From: Gemmatimonadetes bacterium SCN 70-22
GTDB lineage: Bacteria > Gemmatimonadota > Gemmatimonadetes > Gemmatimonadales > Gemmatimonadaceae
DNA length: 64,000 nt
Reading direction: 5' to 3'
Assembly: GCA_001724275.1 (NCBI GenBank)
Contig: MEDZ01000019.1
Location: 1 to 64,000, forward strand
This document shows positions 18,082-26,973 of this stretch, piece after piece; the first letter of the stretch is position 1; each line of letters opens with the position of its first letter. The position numbers and the translations under genes were made by a program. The notes beneath the pieces were generated by a model, which ran no database searches, was not told where the DNA came from, and saw only the letters and a program-made list of their open reading frames with translations.

Positions 18082-19040
18082 CACTCCCGCCCATCATCCC
18101 GCTCGACGCGATCCTCGCCGCCCGCGAGCGCCTGCGCGGGACCGCGATGCGCACCCCCGTGGTGCGGCTGCGCCACGACGCACCGCACCCCGACGTGCGC
18201 CTCAAGCTGGAGAACCTGCAGCCGATCGGCTCGTTCAAGCTGCGCGGGGCAGGCAATGCGCTGCGGCGCCTGTCACCCGATACGTTGGGCGGCGGGGTCT
18301 GGACGGCGAGCGCGGGGAACATGGCGCAGGGGGTGGCGTGGTGCGCGCGCGAGCTTGGCGTCCCGTGCACCGTCGTCGTCCCCGACCACGCCCCGGACAC
18401 CAAGGTGCGGGCGGTGGAGCGGCTCGGCGGGCGCATCGTGCGGCGCTCCTTCGACGCATGGTGGCAGCTGCTCGTCGACCACGGCTCACCCGACATCCCG
18501 GGGCGCTTTGTCCACCCCGTGTCGGACGCCGACGTGATGGCGGGCAACGCGACCATCGCGCTCGAGATCCTCGAGGACGTCCCCGACGTCACCGCGATCG
18601 TCGTCCCCTATGGTGGCGGGGGGCTCAGCTGCGGGATCGCCTCGGCGGTGCGGCAGCTGGCGCCGCACGTCAGGGTCCTGGCCGCGGAGGTCGACACCGC
18701 GGCGCCACTTGCCCCCGCCCTGGCGGCGGGGCGTCCCGTCCCGACGTCGTACACGGCGAGCTTCGTCGACGGCATCGGGGGGCGGAGCGTCCTGGACGAG
18801 ATCTGGCCGCTGGCCTCCACGCTCCTCGCGGGGTCGCTCGTCGTGTCGTTGCCGCAGGTGGCGTCGGCGCTTCGGCTCCTGCTCGAGCGGAACCGGGTCC
18901 TCGCCGAGGGGGCGGGGGCGGCCGCCGTGGCGGCCGCGTTGACCGGGGACGCGGGCGACGGGCCGGTGGTCGCGGTGGTGTCCGGAGGGAACCTGGACAG
19001 TCGCACGCTGGTGGCGCTCCTACAGGGCGAGGTACCATGA
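18078..19040 (+). CDS. Threonine/serine dehydratase family PLP enzyme
   Basis: This 320-residue fold-type II PLP enzyme shows the Schiff-base lysine in IGSFKLRGAGNAL (Lys54), the Asn loop TASAGNMAQGVAW and the phosphate cup YGGGGLSCGI. It would eliminate water from threonine or serine, or act as a racemase or 3-hydroxyaspartate dehydratase; these relatives cannot be told apart here. The GTG at 18078 overlaps the preceding TGA by 4 bp and is preferred over a longer upstream frame. The C-terminus is at the expected length without the ACT domain of biosynthetic IlvA, which argues for a catabolic enzyme. Its stop overlaps the next ATG. Confidence 0.88.
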   Translation: MTLPPIIPLDAILAARERLRGTAMRTPVVRLRHDAPHPDVRLKLENLQPIGSFKLRGAGNALRRLSPDTLGGGVWTASAGNMAQGVAWCARELGVPCTVVVPDHAPDTKVRAVERLGGRIVRRSFDAWWQLLVDHGSPDIPGRFVHPVSDADVMAGNATIALEILEDVPDVTAIVVPYGGGGLSCGIASAVRQLAPHVRVLAAEVDTAAPLAPALAAGRPVPTSYTASFVDGIGGRSVLDEIWPLASTLLAGSLVVSLPQVASALRLLLERNRVLAEGAGAAAVAAALTGDAGDGPVVAVVSGGNLDSRTLVALLQGEVP

Positions 19041-19981
19041 CATCGATTTCCGGTCGGCCGCTGGGCAGCCGCGTGTGGATCGCCGTGGCGATCGCCTCGC
19101 TCGTGATCATCCCCCGCGAGGTGCAGGGGCAGTCGCCCCCGCGAGGCCGCACGCGGGTCGTGATGCTCGGGACCGGGACACCGAATGCCGACCCTGACCG
19201 CTCGGGGCCCGCCGTGGCCATCGTCGTCGATGGCCGGCCGTATCTCGTGGACGCGGGGCCAGGCGTCGTGAGGCGGGCCGCGTCGGCGGTGCGCGCGGGG
19301 GAGAAGGCGCTTGCGGTCGAGCGGCTGGACATCGTCTTCCTCACGCACCTGCATTCCGACCACACGGTGGGGCTTCCGGATCTCCTCTTCACTCCCTGGG
19401 TGCTGGAGCGCGCCGTGCCGCTGCGGATCTTTGGACCCCCGGGCGTGAGCGCCATGGTCGGCCATCTCGAGTCGGCCTGGCGCGAGGACGTCCGCGTGCG
19501 CCTCGACGGACGCGAGCATGCCAACCGCACCGGCTACCAGGCGCGGACCACCGTGGTGCGCCCCGGCGTCGTCTATCGCGACGACAAGGTGACCGTCAAG
19601 GCGTTCGCCGTCCCGCACGGCGACTGGAAGTACGCCTTCGGCTACCGGTTCGAGACGCCGGACCGCGTGGTCGTCGTCTCCGGGGACACCCGGGCGAGCC
19701 GCGCCGTGGTCGAGGCGTGCAATGGCTGCGACCTCCTCGTGCACGAGGTGTACTCCACCGCGCGCTTCAGGACGCGTCCGCCGAAGTGGCAGGCGTACCA
19801 TCGCAACGCGCACACGTCCACGGTGGAGCTGGCGGCGCTGGCGCGGGACGCGCGGGCGAAGTCGCTCCTCCTCTACCACCAGCTCTACTGGGGAGCGACC
19901 GACGCCGACCTCCTGCGCGAGGTGCGCGAGGCGGGATATCGCGGCCCGGTGGCGTCGGCCCTCGACCTCGGAGTGTACTGA
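19037..19981 (+). CDS. Exported metallo-beta-lactamase-fold hydrolase
   Basis: The 314-residue product has a signal peptide (about residues 1-30, ending near VQGQ) and then an MBL-fold domain beginning VVMLGTGTPNADPDRSGPA. It carries the zinc motif THLHSDHTVG near residue 102, the Asp of VVVSGDTRAS, and AYHRNAHTS near the C-terminus. The GTGTP start and overall shape resemble the RNase Z/arylsulfatase-type branch, but export argues against tRNA processing; a secreted ester or lactone hydrolase is more likely. ATGA overlap with the preceding gene places it in the four-gene operon, and TGATG joins it to the next gene. Confidence 0.85.
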   Translation: MTSISGRPLGSRVWIAVAIASLVIIPREVQGQSPPRGRTRVVMLGTGTPNADPDRSGPAVAIVVDGRPYLVDAGPGVVRRAASAVRAGEKALAVERLDIVFLTHLHSDHTVGLPDLLFTPWVLERAVPLRIFGPPGVSAMVGHLESAWREDVRVRLDGREHANRTGYQARTTVVRPGVVYRDDKVTVKAFAVPHGDWKYAFGYRFETPDRVVVVSGDTRASRAVVEACNGCDLLVHEVYSTARFRTRPPKWQAYHRNAHTSTVELAALARDARAKSLLLYHQLYWGATDADLLREVREAGYRGPVASALDLGVY

Positions 19982-20397
19982 TGTCGTCATCCACGCCTCC
20001 AATCATCCGCAGCGTCATCTCGGTGGCGGCCGGGATCTTCATCGGCGGGATCGCGACCTACGGCGTGGAGGCGCTGGGGCACGTGCTGGTGCCGCCCCCG
20101 GCGGGGCTCGACGTGAGCGACCCGGCGGCGGTGAAGGCCGCCATGCGCACGCTCCCGGCGGCGCACTTCCTCCCGCTCCTGTTCGCCTACCTGGTGGGGC
20201 CGTCGTTAGGCGCGGCGCTGGCGGCACGGATGGCGCCCGCGCGGGCGCGGCTGCACGCCGCCATCGTGGGAGGGTTCTTCGCGGTCGGCGGCGCCGCGAA
20301 CTTCATGGCCATCCCGCATCCGCAATGGTTCGTGGCGCTCGCGATGCTCGCCTTCCTCGCGGCCCCGCTCATCGGGTCGCGCCTGGCCGGGCGCTGA
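19981..20397 (+). CDS. Small membrane protein, four helices
   Basis: I do not recognise a named family. The 138-residue product has about four transmembrane helices, with a short soluble loop after the first (LDVSDPAAVKAAMRTLP). Its start overlaps the MBL stop by one base (TGATG), so it is translationally coupled and is the last gene of the operon. There is a GCCTAACG octamer (reverse orientation) at 20204-20211, read as Leu-Gly. Its role within an amino-acid catabolic operon is unknown; transport or anchoring is speculation. Confidence 0.7.
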   Translation: MSSSTPPIIRSVISVAAGIFIGGIATYGVEALGHVLVPPPAGLDVSDPAAVKAAMRTLPAAHFLPLLFAYLVGPSLGAALAARMAPARARLHAAIVGGFFAVGGAANFMAIPHPQWFVALAMLAFLAAPLIGSRLAGR

Positions 20398-20482
20398 GCC
20401 GGGTGGTCGGGTTCGGCGGCGGGGGTGGTAAACCCCTTGCCGCCTCGCCGGTGACAGACGGGGTGAACACAACCCGACGACC

Positions 20483-21688
20483 ATGAAGAACCGACACCTC
20501 CCCGCCGTCCTGCTGGCGCTGGTTGGAGCGTCCGCCGTGCTCCCCGCCCAGGCCATCACCATCCCCCGCGCGCGTCGCGGGCTCATCACCATGGCTGGCG
20601 ACGCCAACCGTCCCCGCCTCGGCATCTCGATCGAATCCACCGGCGCCAGCGATACGCTGGGCGTGCTGGTCGCCGACGTGTCGGCCGGAAGCCCGGCCGA
20701 CAAGGCCGGGATCAAGGCAGGCGACCGGCTCGTCGCCGTCAATGGCGTCAACCTCCGACTCGCGCCGGCCGATGCCCAGGACGAGGAGATGCAGGGAATC
20801 GGCGCTCGCCGCCTGACGCGCGAACTCGCCCGCCACGAACCGGGGGACGAAGTGGAGGTGCGGCTGATGCGCGACGGACGGGCGCAGGCCGTCAAGGTCA
20901 AGACGGCGCGTGCGGCCGAACTCGAGAGCGCCCGGAGCTCCTGGGCCTCCAGCGGCCGCGGCAGCGGGACGCGCGCATCGCTCGGGATCGGGCTCGGCGC
21001 CACCGGCAGCAAGCGCGACACGTTAGGCGTCCTCGTCGCCAGCCTGGCCAGCGATGGTCCGGCCGAGAAGGCGGGGCTCGAGGAGGGCGACCGGATCGCG
21101 GCGGTCAACGGCGTCGACCTGCGCGTGCAGCGCGAGGACATCGGCGACTGGAACGCGAGCACGGCCAGGGTCAACCGCCTCTACCGCGAGTTGGAGAAGC
21201 TCACGCCCGGTGACGAGGTGGAGTTGCGCATCTATCGCGCCGGGCAGCCTCGAACGGTGAAGGTGAAGACGGTGGCGGCCAGGGAGCTGCAGCGCACGCG
21301 CCGCGCGATGTTCATGACGGGCGACGCCCCGTTCGGCTCGTTCCGCTTCGAGGACGCCCCCGTCCCGCCGGTGCCTCCTGTTCCGCCGGCTGCCGGGGTC
21401 GCCCCGGTGCCACCTCGCCCTCCGGTCGCACCACGCGTCATCTGGTTCGATGACGACGGTGACGGGGGCGTGAGGCTGCGAATCTCCCCCCGCGTCCAGG
21501 ACGAGGTCCGCGAGATGACACGGCAGGCGCTCGAGGAGGCGCGGGCCCGGGCGATGGAAGTGGCACCGCGCAGGCACCAGCGAATCCGCGTCGAACTGGA
21601 GGGAGATCGGACGCCGGGCGACGTCCCGTCCCGCGCACCGCGTCGGGCTGCATCGATGCTGCGGATCGCCGCCCCGCCAACGACGTAG
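20483..21688 (+). CDS. Exported protein with two PDZ domains
   Basis: The 401-residue product has a signal peptide (ending near AQA, residue 24) and two related PDZ domains, about residues 44-140 (SAGSPADKAGIKAGDRLVAVNG) and 165-265 (DGPAEKAGLEEGDRIAAVNG). A Pro-rich linker with PVPPVPPVPP follows, then an Arg/Glu-rich helical tail. No protease domain is present, so it probably binds protein C-termini in the periplasm, perhaps as an adaptor for an HtrA- or Ctp-type protease encoded elsewhere. It is a single gene with its own 85-bp upstream gap. A GCCTAACG octamer (reverse orientation) lies at 21021-21028. Confidence 0.85.
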   Translation: MKNRHLPAVLLALVGASAVLPAQAITIPRARRGLITMAGDANRPRLGISIESTGASDTLGVLVADVSAGSPADKAGIKAGDRLVAVNGVNLRLAPADAQDEEMQGIGARRLTRELARHEPGDEVEVRLMRDGRAQAVKVKTARAAELESARSSWASSGRGSGTRASLGIGLGATGSKRDTLGVLVASLASDGPAEKAGLEEGDRIAAVNGVDLRVQREDIGDWNASTARVNRLYRELEKLTPGDEVELRIYRAGQPRTVKVKTVAARELQRTRRAMFMTGDAPFGSFRFEDAPVPPVPPVPPAAGVAPVPPRPPVAPRVIWFDDDGDGGVRLRISPRVQDEVREMTRQALEEARARAMEVAPRRHQRIRVELEGDRTPGDVPSRAPRRAASMLRIAAPPTT

Positions 21689-21772
21689 GCGTCCGACGCA
21701 CGGACCAGAGCGGGGCGGGCGTTCCCTCGGGATCGTCCGCCCCGTCGCCCATAGCGTGAGAGGCTCCCTTGA

Positions 21773-21808
21773 TTAGTATTGCCTAGTCTGTAGTTTAGGC
21801 AATACTAA
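21773..21808. promoter_or_regulatory. AT-rich inverted repeat upstream of the TonB receptor gene
   Basis: The arms TTAGTATTGCCTA (21773-21785) and TAGGCAATACTAA (21796-21808) are perfect 13-bp inverted repeats 10 bp apart, 19 bp before the receptor ATG. The right arm with its flanks also reads TTTAGGCAATACTAAA, itself a TTTAG-N6-CTAAA palindrome of the DtxR/MntR box type. Arm centres are 23 bp apart, close to two helical turns. A metal-responsive repressor operator is the likeliest reading, but no regulator is encoded nearby. A transcript hairpin is an alternative. Confidence 0.65.
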
Positions 21809-21827
21809 ATTCAGGGGATGGCATCGC

Positions 21828-24131
21828 ATGCATGGATGGCGACGGCTGACGGTCACCGCACTGCTCGCGGGTCCGGGCATGGCAGGGGGACAGGAGGAGG
21901 GCGGGCGACGCGCCTCCGCCCCCCGCACCGCGGTGACGACCGGGACGATCGGAGGCACGGTCCGATCGGCCGACGGCGCCGCCGTTCGCAATGCCACGAT
22001 CCTGCTCGACGATGCTGAACACGGCCCAGTCAGCAGCGGCAGGGACGGGCGCTTCGTGCTGCGCGCGGTCCCCGCCGGCGAGCGGCGCCTGCTCTCGACC
22101 GCCCGCGGTTTCACCCCGGCGCGCGTGGCGGCCACGGTCGTCGCCGGAGAGAGCACGCATGTGGAGGTGACGCTCCAGCGCACGGCGGTGCAGCTCGCGG
22201 GGGTCACCATCGACGCGACGCCGAGCGGGCGTGACCCGCTGGCGGTGGCCCAGCCGGCCGCCGTGCTCGGTGGGCGCGAGCTGGAGCGCTCGATGGCGGC
22301 AACCCTGTCGCAGACCCTCGCCTGGTCGCCCGGCGTGACGGTGCGTTCGCAGGGACCCGCCGCGAGCATGCCGGTAATCCGCGGGCTGACGGGGGAGCGG
22401 ATCGTGGTGCTTCACGACGGGCAGCGTGCCGGCGACCTGGCCGGGAGCGCGCCGGACCACGGCGTCACCATCGACCCGCTCGCGGCGCGCGAGGTGGAGA
22501 TCGTTCGCGGGCCGGCGGCGCTGGTTCACGGGAGCACGGCGCTGGGCGGGGTGGTGAACGTCGTTGCCGACGACATCGCCCGGATCGTTCCGTCGCAGCG
22601 CCTGTCGACTCTCACCCTGAATGCCGAGAGCGTCAGCGGAGGGGGCGGGCTGCTGGTGGACGTGGTGCAGCCACTGGGGCACACGGGGGTGCTCCGGCTC
22701 AAGGCCGGGGGGCGCTCGCATGGCGACCAGCGCGTGGGGAGAGGCGACCTACGGGGGGTGCTGGACAACACGAGCTCGCGCAACCGGCAGGCGGTGATCG
22801 GGCTCTCGCGCGTCGGAGACGATTCACTGGGGGAGACGAGTGGCGGGGTGGCCGTTCGCCGCTACGATTTCGAGTTCGGCCTCCCCTGGCGCAGCCGCGC
22901 GGCGGACGGGGTGCGACTGCGCGGGGCCCGGAACGAGGTATCGATGCGCGCCGAGCGCGGCACGCGCGGCGTCGTGTCGCGCGTGCGGGTCGAGGCCACG
23001 GCGCAGTGGTATGCGCACGATGAGGTGACGTCGGGCGGCGAGGTGGCCACCGCCCTGGCGCTTCGCACGCAGCAGGGGCAGGTCATGGCGCGCACCCGCC
23101 CCGCCGGCGTGCTGGGTGAGGGGGTGGTGGGGGTGTCGGTGCTCTCGCGCCGGAACGGGGTGTCGGGGGCACAGGCCCTCACGCCGCCTAACGACAACCT
23201 GACCATGTCGGCCTTCGCCTACCAGGAGGTGGCGCCGTGGCGGGAACGGGAGGCGGGACGGGGCGCGCCGCGATTCCCCGTCGCCCTGCGCCTCGACCAT
23301 GCCATGTTGCGACGCGACGGAACGGACGCCTTCGGCCCGGCCCTCACGCGCCGCTTCACCAGCCTCTCGGCCTCGGCGGGCGTCGCGGTTCCCCTCACGC
23401 GCGTCGCGTCGGTCGCGGTGAACGCCGCGAGCGGGGCGCGGGTCCCGTCACCCGAGGAGCTCTTCTCGCGCGCCGGGCACGCCGGCACCGGGGCGTTCGA
23501 GATCGGCAATCCTTCGTTGGCGACGGAGGTGACGCGTGGGGTGGATGCCGTGGTTCGCGTCGAGCGGCACGCCATGCGCGCCCAGGTGGCGCTGTTCGCC
23601 TCGCGAGTCGACGGCTGGATCGCGCTCTACCCGACGGGGCGGGACACCATCGCGGCCGTCCCCGGGGGGGGAGAAAAGGTGCTGCCCCTGATGATGGTCG
23701 CGCAGCGTGACGCCCGCGTGCGCGGCGGCGAGGTGAGCGTGGAGGGCGCCGTGGCGCGCCACGTCGTCGCGACGTTCAGCGCCGACGTGTTGCGGGCCTC
23801 GGACGATCGGGGCGATCCGCTCCCCTTCATGCCCCCCGCACGGTTCTCGGGGGCGGCGCGCTGGGATGACGGGCGGTGGCAGCTGGGCGGGGGGGTCCGT
23901 CGGGTCCTGGCACAACGGCGCGTGACGAACGGCGAGTATCCCACCGACGCCTTCACGGTGATCGAGGCGCATGCCGGCGTGCGCCTGCTGGCCGGCGGCC
24001 ACGTGCACGCGCTGCTGCTGCGCGGCGAGAACGTGGGCGACCGGCTGTATCGCGACGCGACGAGCCGCGTGAAGGACTTCGCCCCTGCCGCCGGGCGCAA
24101 CGTGTCGCTCCTGTATCGCCTCACCTTCTGA
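21828..24131 (+). CDS. TonB-dependent outer membrane receptor with carboxypeptidase-like N-domain
   Basis: The 767-residue product would import a chelated metal, vitamin or other ligand across the outer membrane. A short signal is followed by a CarboxypepD_reg-like beta-sandwich (about 40-115, TIGGTVRSADGAAVRNATILL), the plug domain (SQTLAWSPGVTVRSQGPAASMPVIRGLTGER in parts, ending REVEIVRGPAALVHGSTALGGVVNV) and a 22-strand-type barrel closing in aromatic YRLTF. The ATG at 21828 follows AGGGG by 10 nt; an ATG at 21818 is in another frame. The dyad just upstream suggests metal-controlled expression. The ligand cannot be named. A GCCTAACG octamer at 23186 encodes Pro-Asn. Confidence 0.9.
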   Translation: MHGWRRLTVTALLAGPGMAGGQEEGGRRASAPRTAVTTGTIGGTVRSADGAAVRNATILLDDAEHGPVSSGRDGRFVLRAVPAGERRLLSTARGFTPARVAATVVAGESTHVEVTLQRTAVQLAGVTIDATPSGRDPLAVAQPAAVLGGRELERSMAATLSQTLAWSPGVTVRSQGPAASMPVIRGLTGERIVVLHDGQRAGDLAGSAPDHGVTIDPLAAREVEIVRGPAALVHGSTALGGVVNVVADDIARIVPSQRLSTLTLNAESVSGGGGLLVDVVQPLGHTGVLRLKAGGRSHGDQRVGRGDLRGVLDNTSSRNRQAVIGLSRVGDDSLGETSGGVAVRRYDFEFGLPWRSRAADGVRLRGARNEVSMRAERGTRGVVSRVRVEATAQWYAHDEVTSGGEVATALALRTQQGQVMARTRPAGVLGEGVVGVSVLSRRNGVSGAQALTPPNDNLTMSAFAYQEVAPWREREAGRGAPRFPVALRLDHAMLRRDGTDAFGPALTRRFTSLSASAGVAVPLTRVASVAVNAASGARVPSPEELFSRAGHAGTGAFEIGNPSLATEVTRGVDAVVRVERHAMRAQVALFASRVDGWIALYPTGRDTIAAVPGGGEKVLPLMMVAQRDARVRGGEVSVEGAVARHVVATFSADVLRASDDRGDPLPFMPPARFSGAARWDDGRWQLGGGVRRVLAQRRVTNGEYPTDAFTVIEAHAGVRLLAGGHVHALLLRGENVGDRLYRDATSRVKDFAPAAGRNVSLLYRLTF

Positions 24132-24166
24132 CGTTCCCGGCGCGGGAAGCCGGAACCGGGAACGTC
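24130..24166. terminator. Bidirectional hairpin between the TonB receptor gene and kup
   Basis: GACGTTCCCGG and CCGGGAACGTC pair as an 11-bp stem with a 15-nt loop that itself can form a small stem. It lies between two convergent genes and overlaps the receptor stop codon by two bases. Confidence 0.7.
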
Positions 24167-24190
24167 TCGTCTTCTCGCCTTCTAGAATTC
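24166..24190 (-). repeat. Purine-rich element supplying the kup stop codon
   Basis: Read on the minus strand, this 25-nt element begins GAATTCTAG and continues with purine-rich AAGGCGAGAAGACGAG. It matches 10724-10748 in 24 of 25 positions. The first nine bases are the Glu-Phe-stop end of kup. Confidence 0.75.
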
Positions 24191-26197
24191 GATTTGCGTC
24201 CCCAACTCGACCACCCGGTTGGCAGGGATGCCGAAGTACTGTGTTGCCGAGCGGGCGTTGCGGGCCATCACGGCGAACAGCTTCTTGCGCCAGCGTGACA
24301 TCCCGACGCTGTTGGCGCAGATGAGGTCCTCGCGCCCCAGGTAGTACGTCGTATCCATCCGCTTGGTCTTGATCCCCGCCTCCCCCAGCCGGGCACGGAT
24401 GTCCTCCACGTTCGGGGTCTCCATGAAGCCGTAGTACGCCCGCACGCGGAAGAGCCCCTGTTGCAGCGGTTCGACCGTGATGCGCTCGCCGCTCGGGACC
24501 TCGGGAACCTCGCGGGAGATGATCGAGAGGAGGATGACCTTCTCGTGCAGCACCTTGTTGTGCTTGAGGTGGTGCAGGAGCACGACCGGGGTCCCCTCGG
24601 ACTCCGACGTCATGAAGATCGCCGTCCCCGGGACGCGCACCGGACCGCCGTGCTGCAGGCTCTCGACGAAGGAGGCGATCGGGAGGGTGCGGTCGAGGAG
24701 CTTGATGCGCAGCAGGACGCGCCCGCGCTTCCACGTGGTCATGAGGGTGAACAGCGTGGCCGCGATCGCGAGCGGGACCCACCCCCCGTGCGGGATCTTG
24801 AGGAGGTTCGAGGCGAAGAACGCCAGGTCGATCCCCATGAAGAAGGCGAGGAAGCTCCCGGCCTTGAGCGCCGACCAGTTCCACTGCCGCCGGGCGACGA
24901 CGTAGAACAGGATGTTGGTGATGGCCATCGTCCCCGTCACCGCCACGCCGTAGGCGGCGCCTAACGCGGTGGACGAGCGGAAGCCGACGACCAGGAGGAG
25001 CGTCCCGATCGCCAGCGCCACGTTGACCTCGGGGATGTAGATCTGCCCGGCCTCCTGCTTGGACGTGTGGACGATCGTCACGCGCGGGGTGTAGCCCAGC
25101 TGCACCGCCTGCTGCGTGAGCGAGAAGGCGCCCGAGATCAGCGCCTGCGACGCCACGATGGCGGCCAGGGTGGCGATGACGATCAGCGGAATGAGGGCCC
25201 ACTCCGGCGCCAGGAGGTAGAAGGGGTTCTCGACCGCGCCCGGATCCCGCAACACCAGCGCGCCCTGCCCGAAGTAGTTCAGCAGGAGCGCCGGGAGGAC
25301 GAGGGCGAACCAGGCGACGCGGATCGGCCGCTTCCCGAAGTGCCCCATGTCCGCATAGAGCGCCTCGCCCCCGGTGATGACCAGGACGACCGCCCCCAGG
25401 ACGATGAACGAGCGCACGGGGTGCGCCATGAAGAACGTCACTCCATACCAGGGATTCACGGCGGCGAAGATCCCCGGATGGTTCACGACCTCACGAAGCC
25501 CCACGAACCCGATGCTCACGAACCAGGCGAGCATGATCCAGCCGAACGTCCCGCCCACGCGCGCCGTCCCGTGGTGCTGGAAGTAGAACAGCGTGGCGAT
25601 GATGATGACGGCGAGCGGGACGCCGACGTACGAGAACTGCGGGGCGACGACCTCGAGCCCCTCCACGGCGCCGAGTACGGTGATGGCGGGGGTGATCACC
25701 CCATCGCCATAGAGGAACGCCCCCCCCACGAGACCCAGCATCACGAGCACGATGCGCCGCGTCCGCCACGTGCCATCGTCGGGTTGTTGGAGGATCAGGG
25801 CGAGGAGGGCGAGCACGCCTCCCTCGCCCCGGTTGTCGGCGCGCAGGATGAAGGCGACGTACTTGATGCTGACGATGAGGATCAGCGCCCAGACGATGAG
25901 GGAGAGGAGGCCGAAGACGTTCGCCTCGTTAGGCGTGAGCCCGTATTCGGGCTTGAACGCCTCCTTCATGGAGTAGAGCGGGCTCGTCCCGATGTCGCCG
26001 TAGACGACGCCGAGCGCCGTCAGCGTCAGCAGCGCCAACCGCTTGCCGGTGGGGTTGGCTGGCGCGTGATGCCGTTGCATCGGCACGGGTGCCTCGACGG
26101 TCATGCTCCCGGTGGTGGCCACGGGAGGGGGAGTACCGCCGCTGGTCCTGCTACTTTCGCCTTCCGCGGGTTGGGCGGGGGCGGAATCTGCACTCAT
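24182..26197 (-). CDS. kup: Low-affinity potassium transporter Kup
   Basis: This 671-residue inner-membrane K+/H+ symporter is recognised by LTALGVVYGDIGTSPLYSMKEAF and by PKMVSL-family features: about 12 helices to residue ~460, then a soluble C-terminal domain (about 200 residues, ending ANRVVELGTQIEF). About 60 residues precede the first helix, with Ala/Pro/Thr-rich composition. The ATG at 26197 is chosen because upstream frame is Arg-rich and lies in the PadR terminator. Two octamers lie inside: 24959 (Leu-Gly) and 25927 (Pro-Asn). Its final Glu-Phe-stop lies in the purine element. It is a single-gene unit. Confidence 0.95.
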   Translation of the reverse strand: MSADSAPAQPAEGESSRTSGGTPPPVATTGSMTVEAPVPMQRHHAPANPTGKRLALLTLTALGVVYGDIGTSPLYSMKEAFKPEYGLTPNEANVFGLLSLIVWALILIVSIKYVAFILRADNRGEGGVLALLALILQQPDDGTWRTRRIVLVMLGLVGGAFLYGDGVITPAITVLGAVEGLEVVAPQFSYVGVPLAVIIIATLFYFQHHGTARVGGTFGWIMLAWFVSIGFVGLREVVNHPGIFAAVNPWYGVTFFMAHPVRSFIVLGAVVLVITGGEALYADMGHFGKRPIRVAWFALVLPALLLNYFGQGALVLRDPGAVENPFYLLAPEWALIPLIVIATLAAIVASQALISGAFSLTQQAVQLGYTPRVTIVHTSKQEAGQIYIPEVNVALAIGTLLLVVGFRSSTALGAAYGVAVTGTMAITNILFYVVARRQWNWSALKAGSFLAFFMGIDLAFFASNLLKIPHGGWVPLAIAATLFTLMTTWKRGRVLLRIKLLDRTLPIASFVESLQHGGPVRVPGTAIFMTSESEGTPVVLLHHLKHNKVLHEKVILLSIISREVPEVPSGERITVEPLQQGLFRVRAYYGFMETPNVEDIRARLGEAGIKTKRMDTTYYLGREDLICANSVGMSRWRKKLFAVMARNARSATQYFGIPANRVVELGTQIEF

Positions 26198-26277
26198 GAG
26201 GATGCGTCGATCGCGGCGCGAGGCCGGAGACACCGGACGTTCGGCCGAGTCCACGCCGCCCCGGTGACGAGGCGACG

Positions 26278-26308
26278 AAAAAACGGGCCGCGACATTCGC
26301 CGCGACCC
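26278..26308 (-). terminator. Intrinsic terminator after the padR-like gene
   Basis: On the minus strand GGGTCGCG pairs with CGCGGCCC (one G-U pair) around an 8-nt loop, followed by GTTTTTT. This is the best classical Rho-independent terminator in the window. It separates the PadR gene from kup. Confidence 0.9.
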
Positions 26309-26372
26309 GGCCCCAATCTAGCCCCGTGCCTCCCAGCGTCTAGCCGACTCCCCCCCAATCGGATGGGGGCTT

Positions 26373-26963
26373 TTACCCGCCGCCGCGCCCCACGATTTCG
26401 TCGATCTCGCGTGCGGCACGCTCGAGGATCTCGCGAACCTTGGCGACCTTCTCCTTGTCGCGGAAGTAGCGACCGGCCGGGCCGTATGCCGCTCGGCCCA
26501 CACCGGCCATCGCCCGGTTGATCTCCGTCATCCCGTCGCTCAGGAACGACGCGCCGAGTTCGGCGATGCGCTCGAAGATGTCGTCGACCGAGGAGCGATT
26601 CTGCTCGAGGTAGCGACGCCCCTCGTCCGTGATCGTGTAGGTTTTCCTTCCCCCTTCCTCGGGGGTTACGGTGGCGTACCCCAGATCCTCGAGGAGTGAA
26701 AGCGTCGGGTAGACTGCCCCGGCAGAGGGCGCGTACGCCCCCCCGAACTTCTCCTCGAGCTCCTTGATGATCTCGTAGCCGTGTCGGGGCTTCTCGGCCA
26801 GGAGCTGGAGGATGACGTACTTCAGGTCTCCCTGCTCGAAGATGCGGCCACCGCGCGATCCGCCACGCTTGCGGCCGCCGCCCCCCCACACGAAACCATA
26901 GACGTCCGGGCCGAAGCTCCACCGCGCTCGCGACGAGCCTGGGGGATCACAGTCGAACCACAT
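26373..26963 (-). CDS. PadR family transcriptional regulator
   Basis: The 196-residue product has the PadR winged-helix domain at about residues 45-120 (LKYVILQLLAEKPRHGYEIIKELEEKFGG, then PSAGAVYPTLSLLEDLGYAT, in parts) and a C-terminal helical dimerisation part. About 40 Gly/Arg-rich residues precede the winged helix, longer than usual. The ATG at 26963 is preceded by GGAGG at proper spacing. Four copies of a 12-bp GATATATCGCAA-like repeat lie just upstream and are very probably its own operator. A U-tract terminator follows the gene. The regulated target beyond itself is not evident; the efflux operon immediately upstream is insulated by a terminator. Confidence 0.88.
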   Translation of the reverse strand: MWFDCDPPGSSRARWSFGPDVYGFVWGGGGRKRGGSRGGRIFEQGDLKYVILQLLAEKPRHGYEIIKELEEKFGGAYAPSAGAVYPTLSLLEDLGYATVTPEEGGRKTYTITDEGRRYLEQNRSSVDDIFERIAELGASFLSDGMTEINRAMAGVGRAAYGPAGRYFRDKEKVAKVREILERAAREIDEIVGRGGG

Positions 26964-26973
26964 GGCGACCTCC

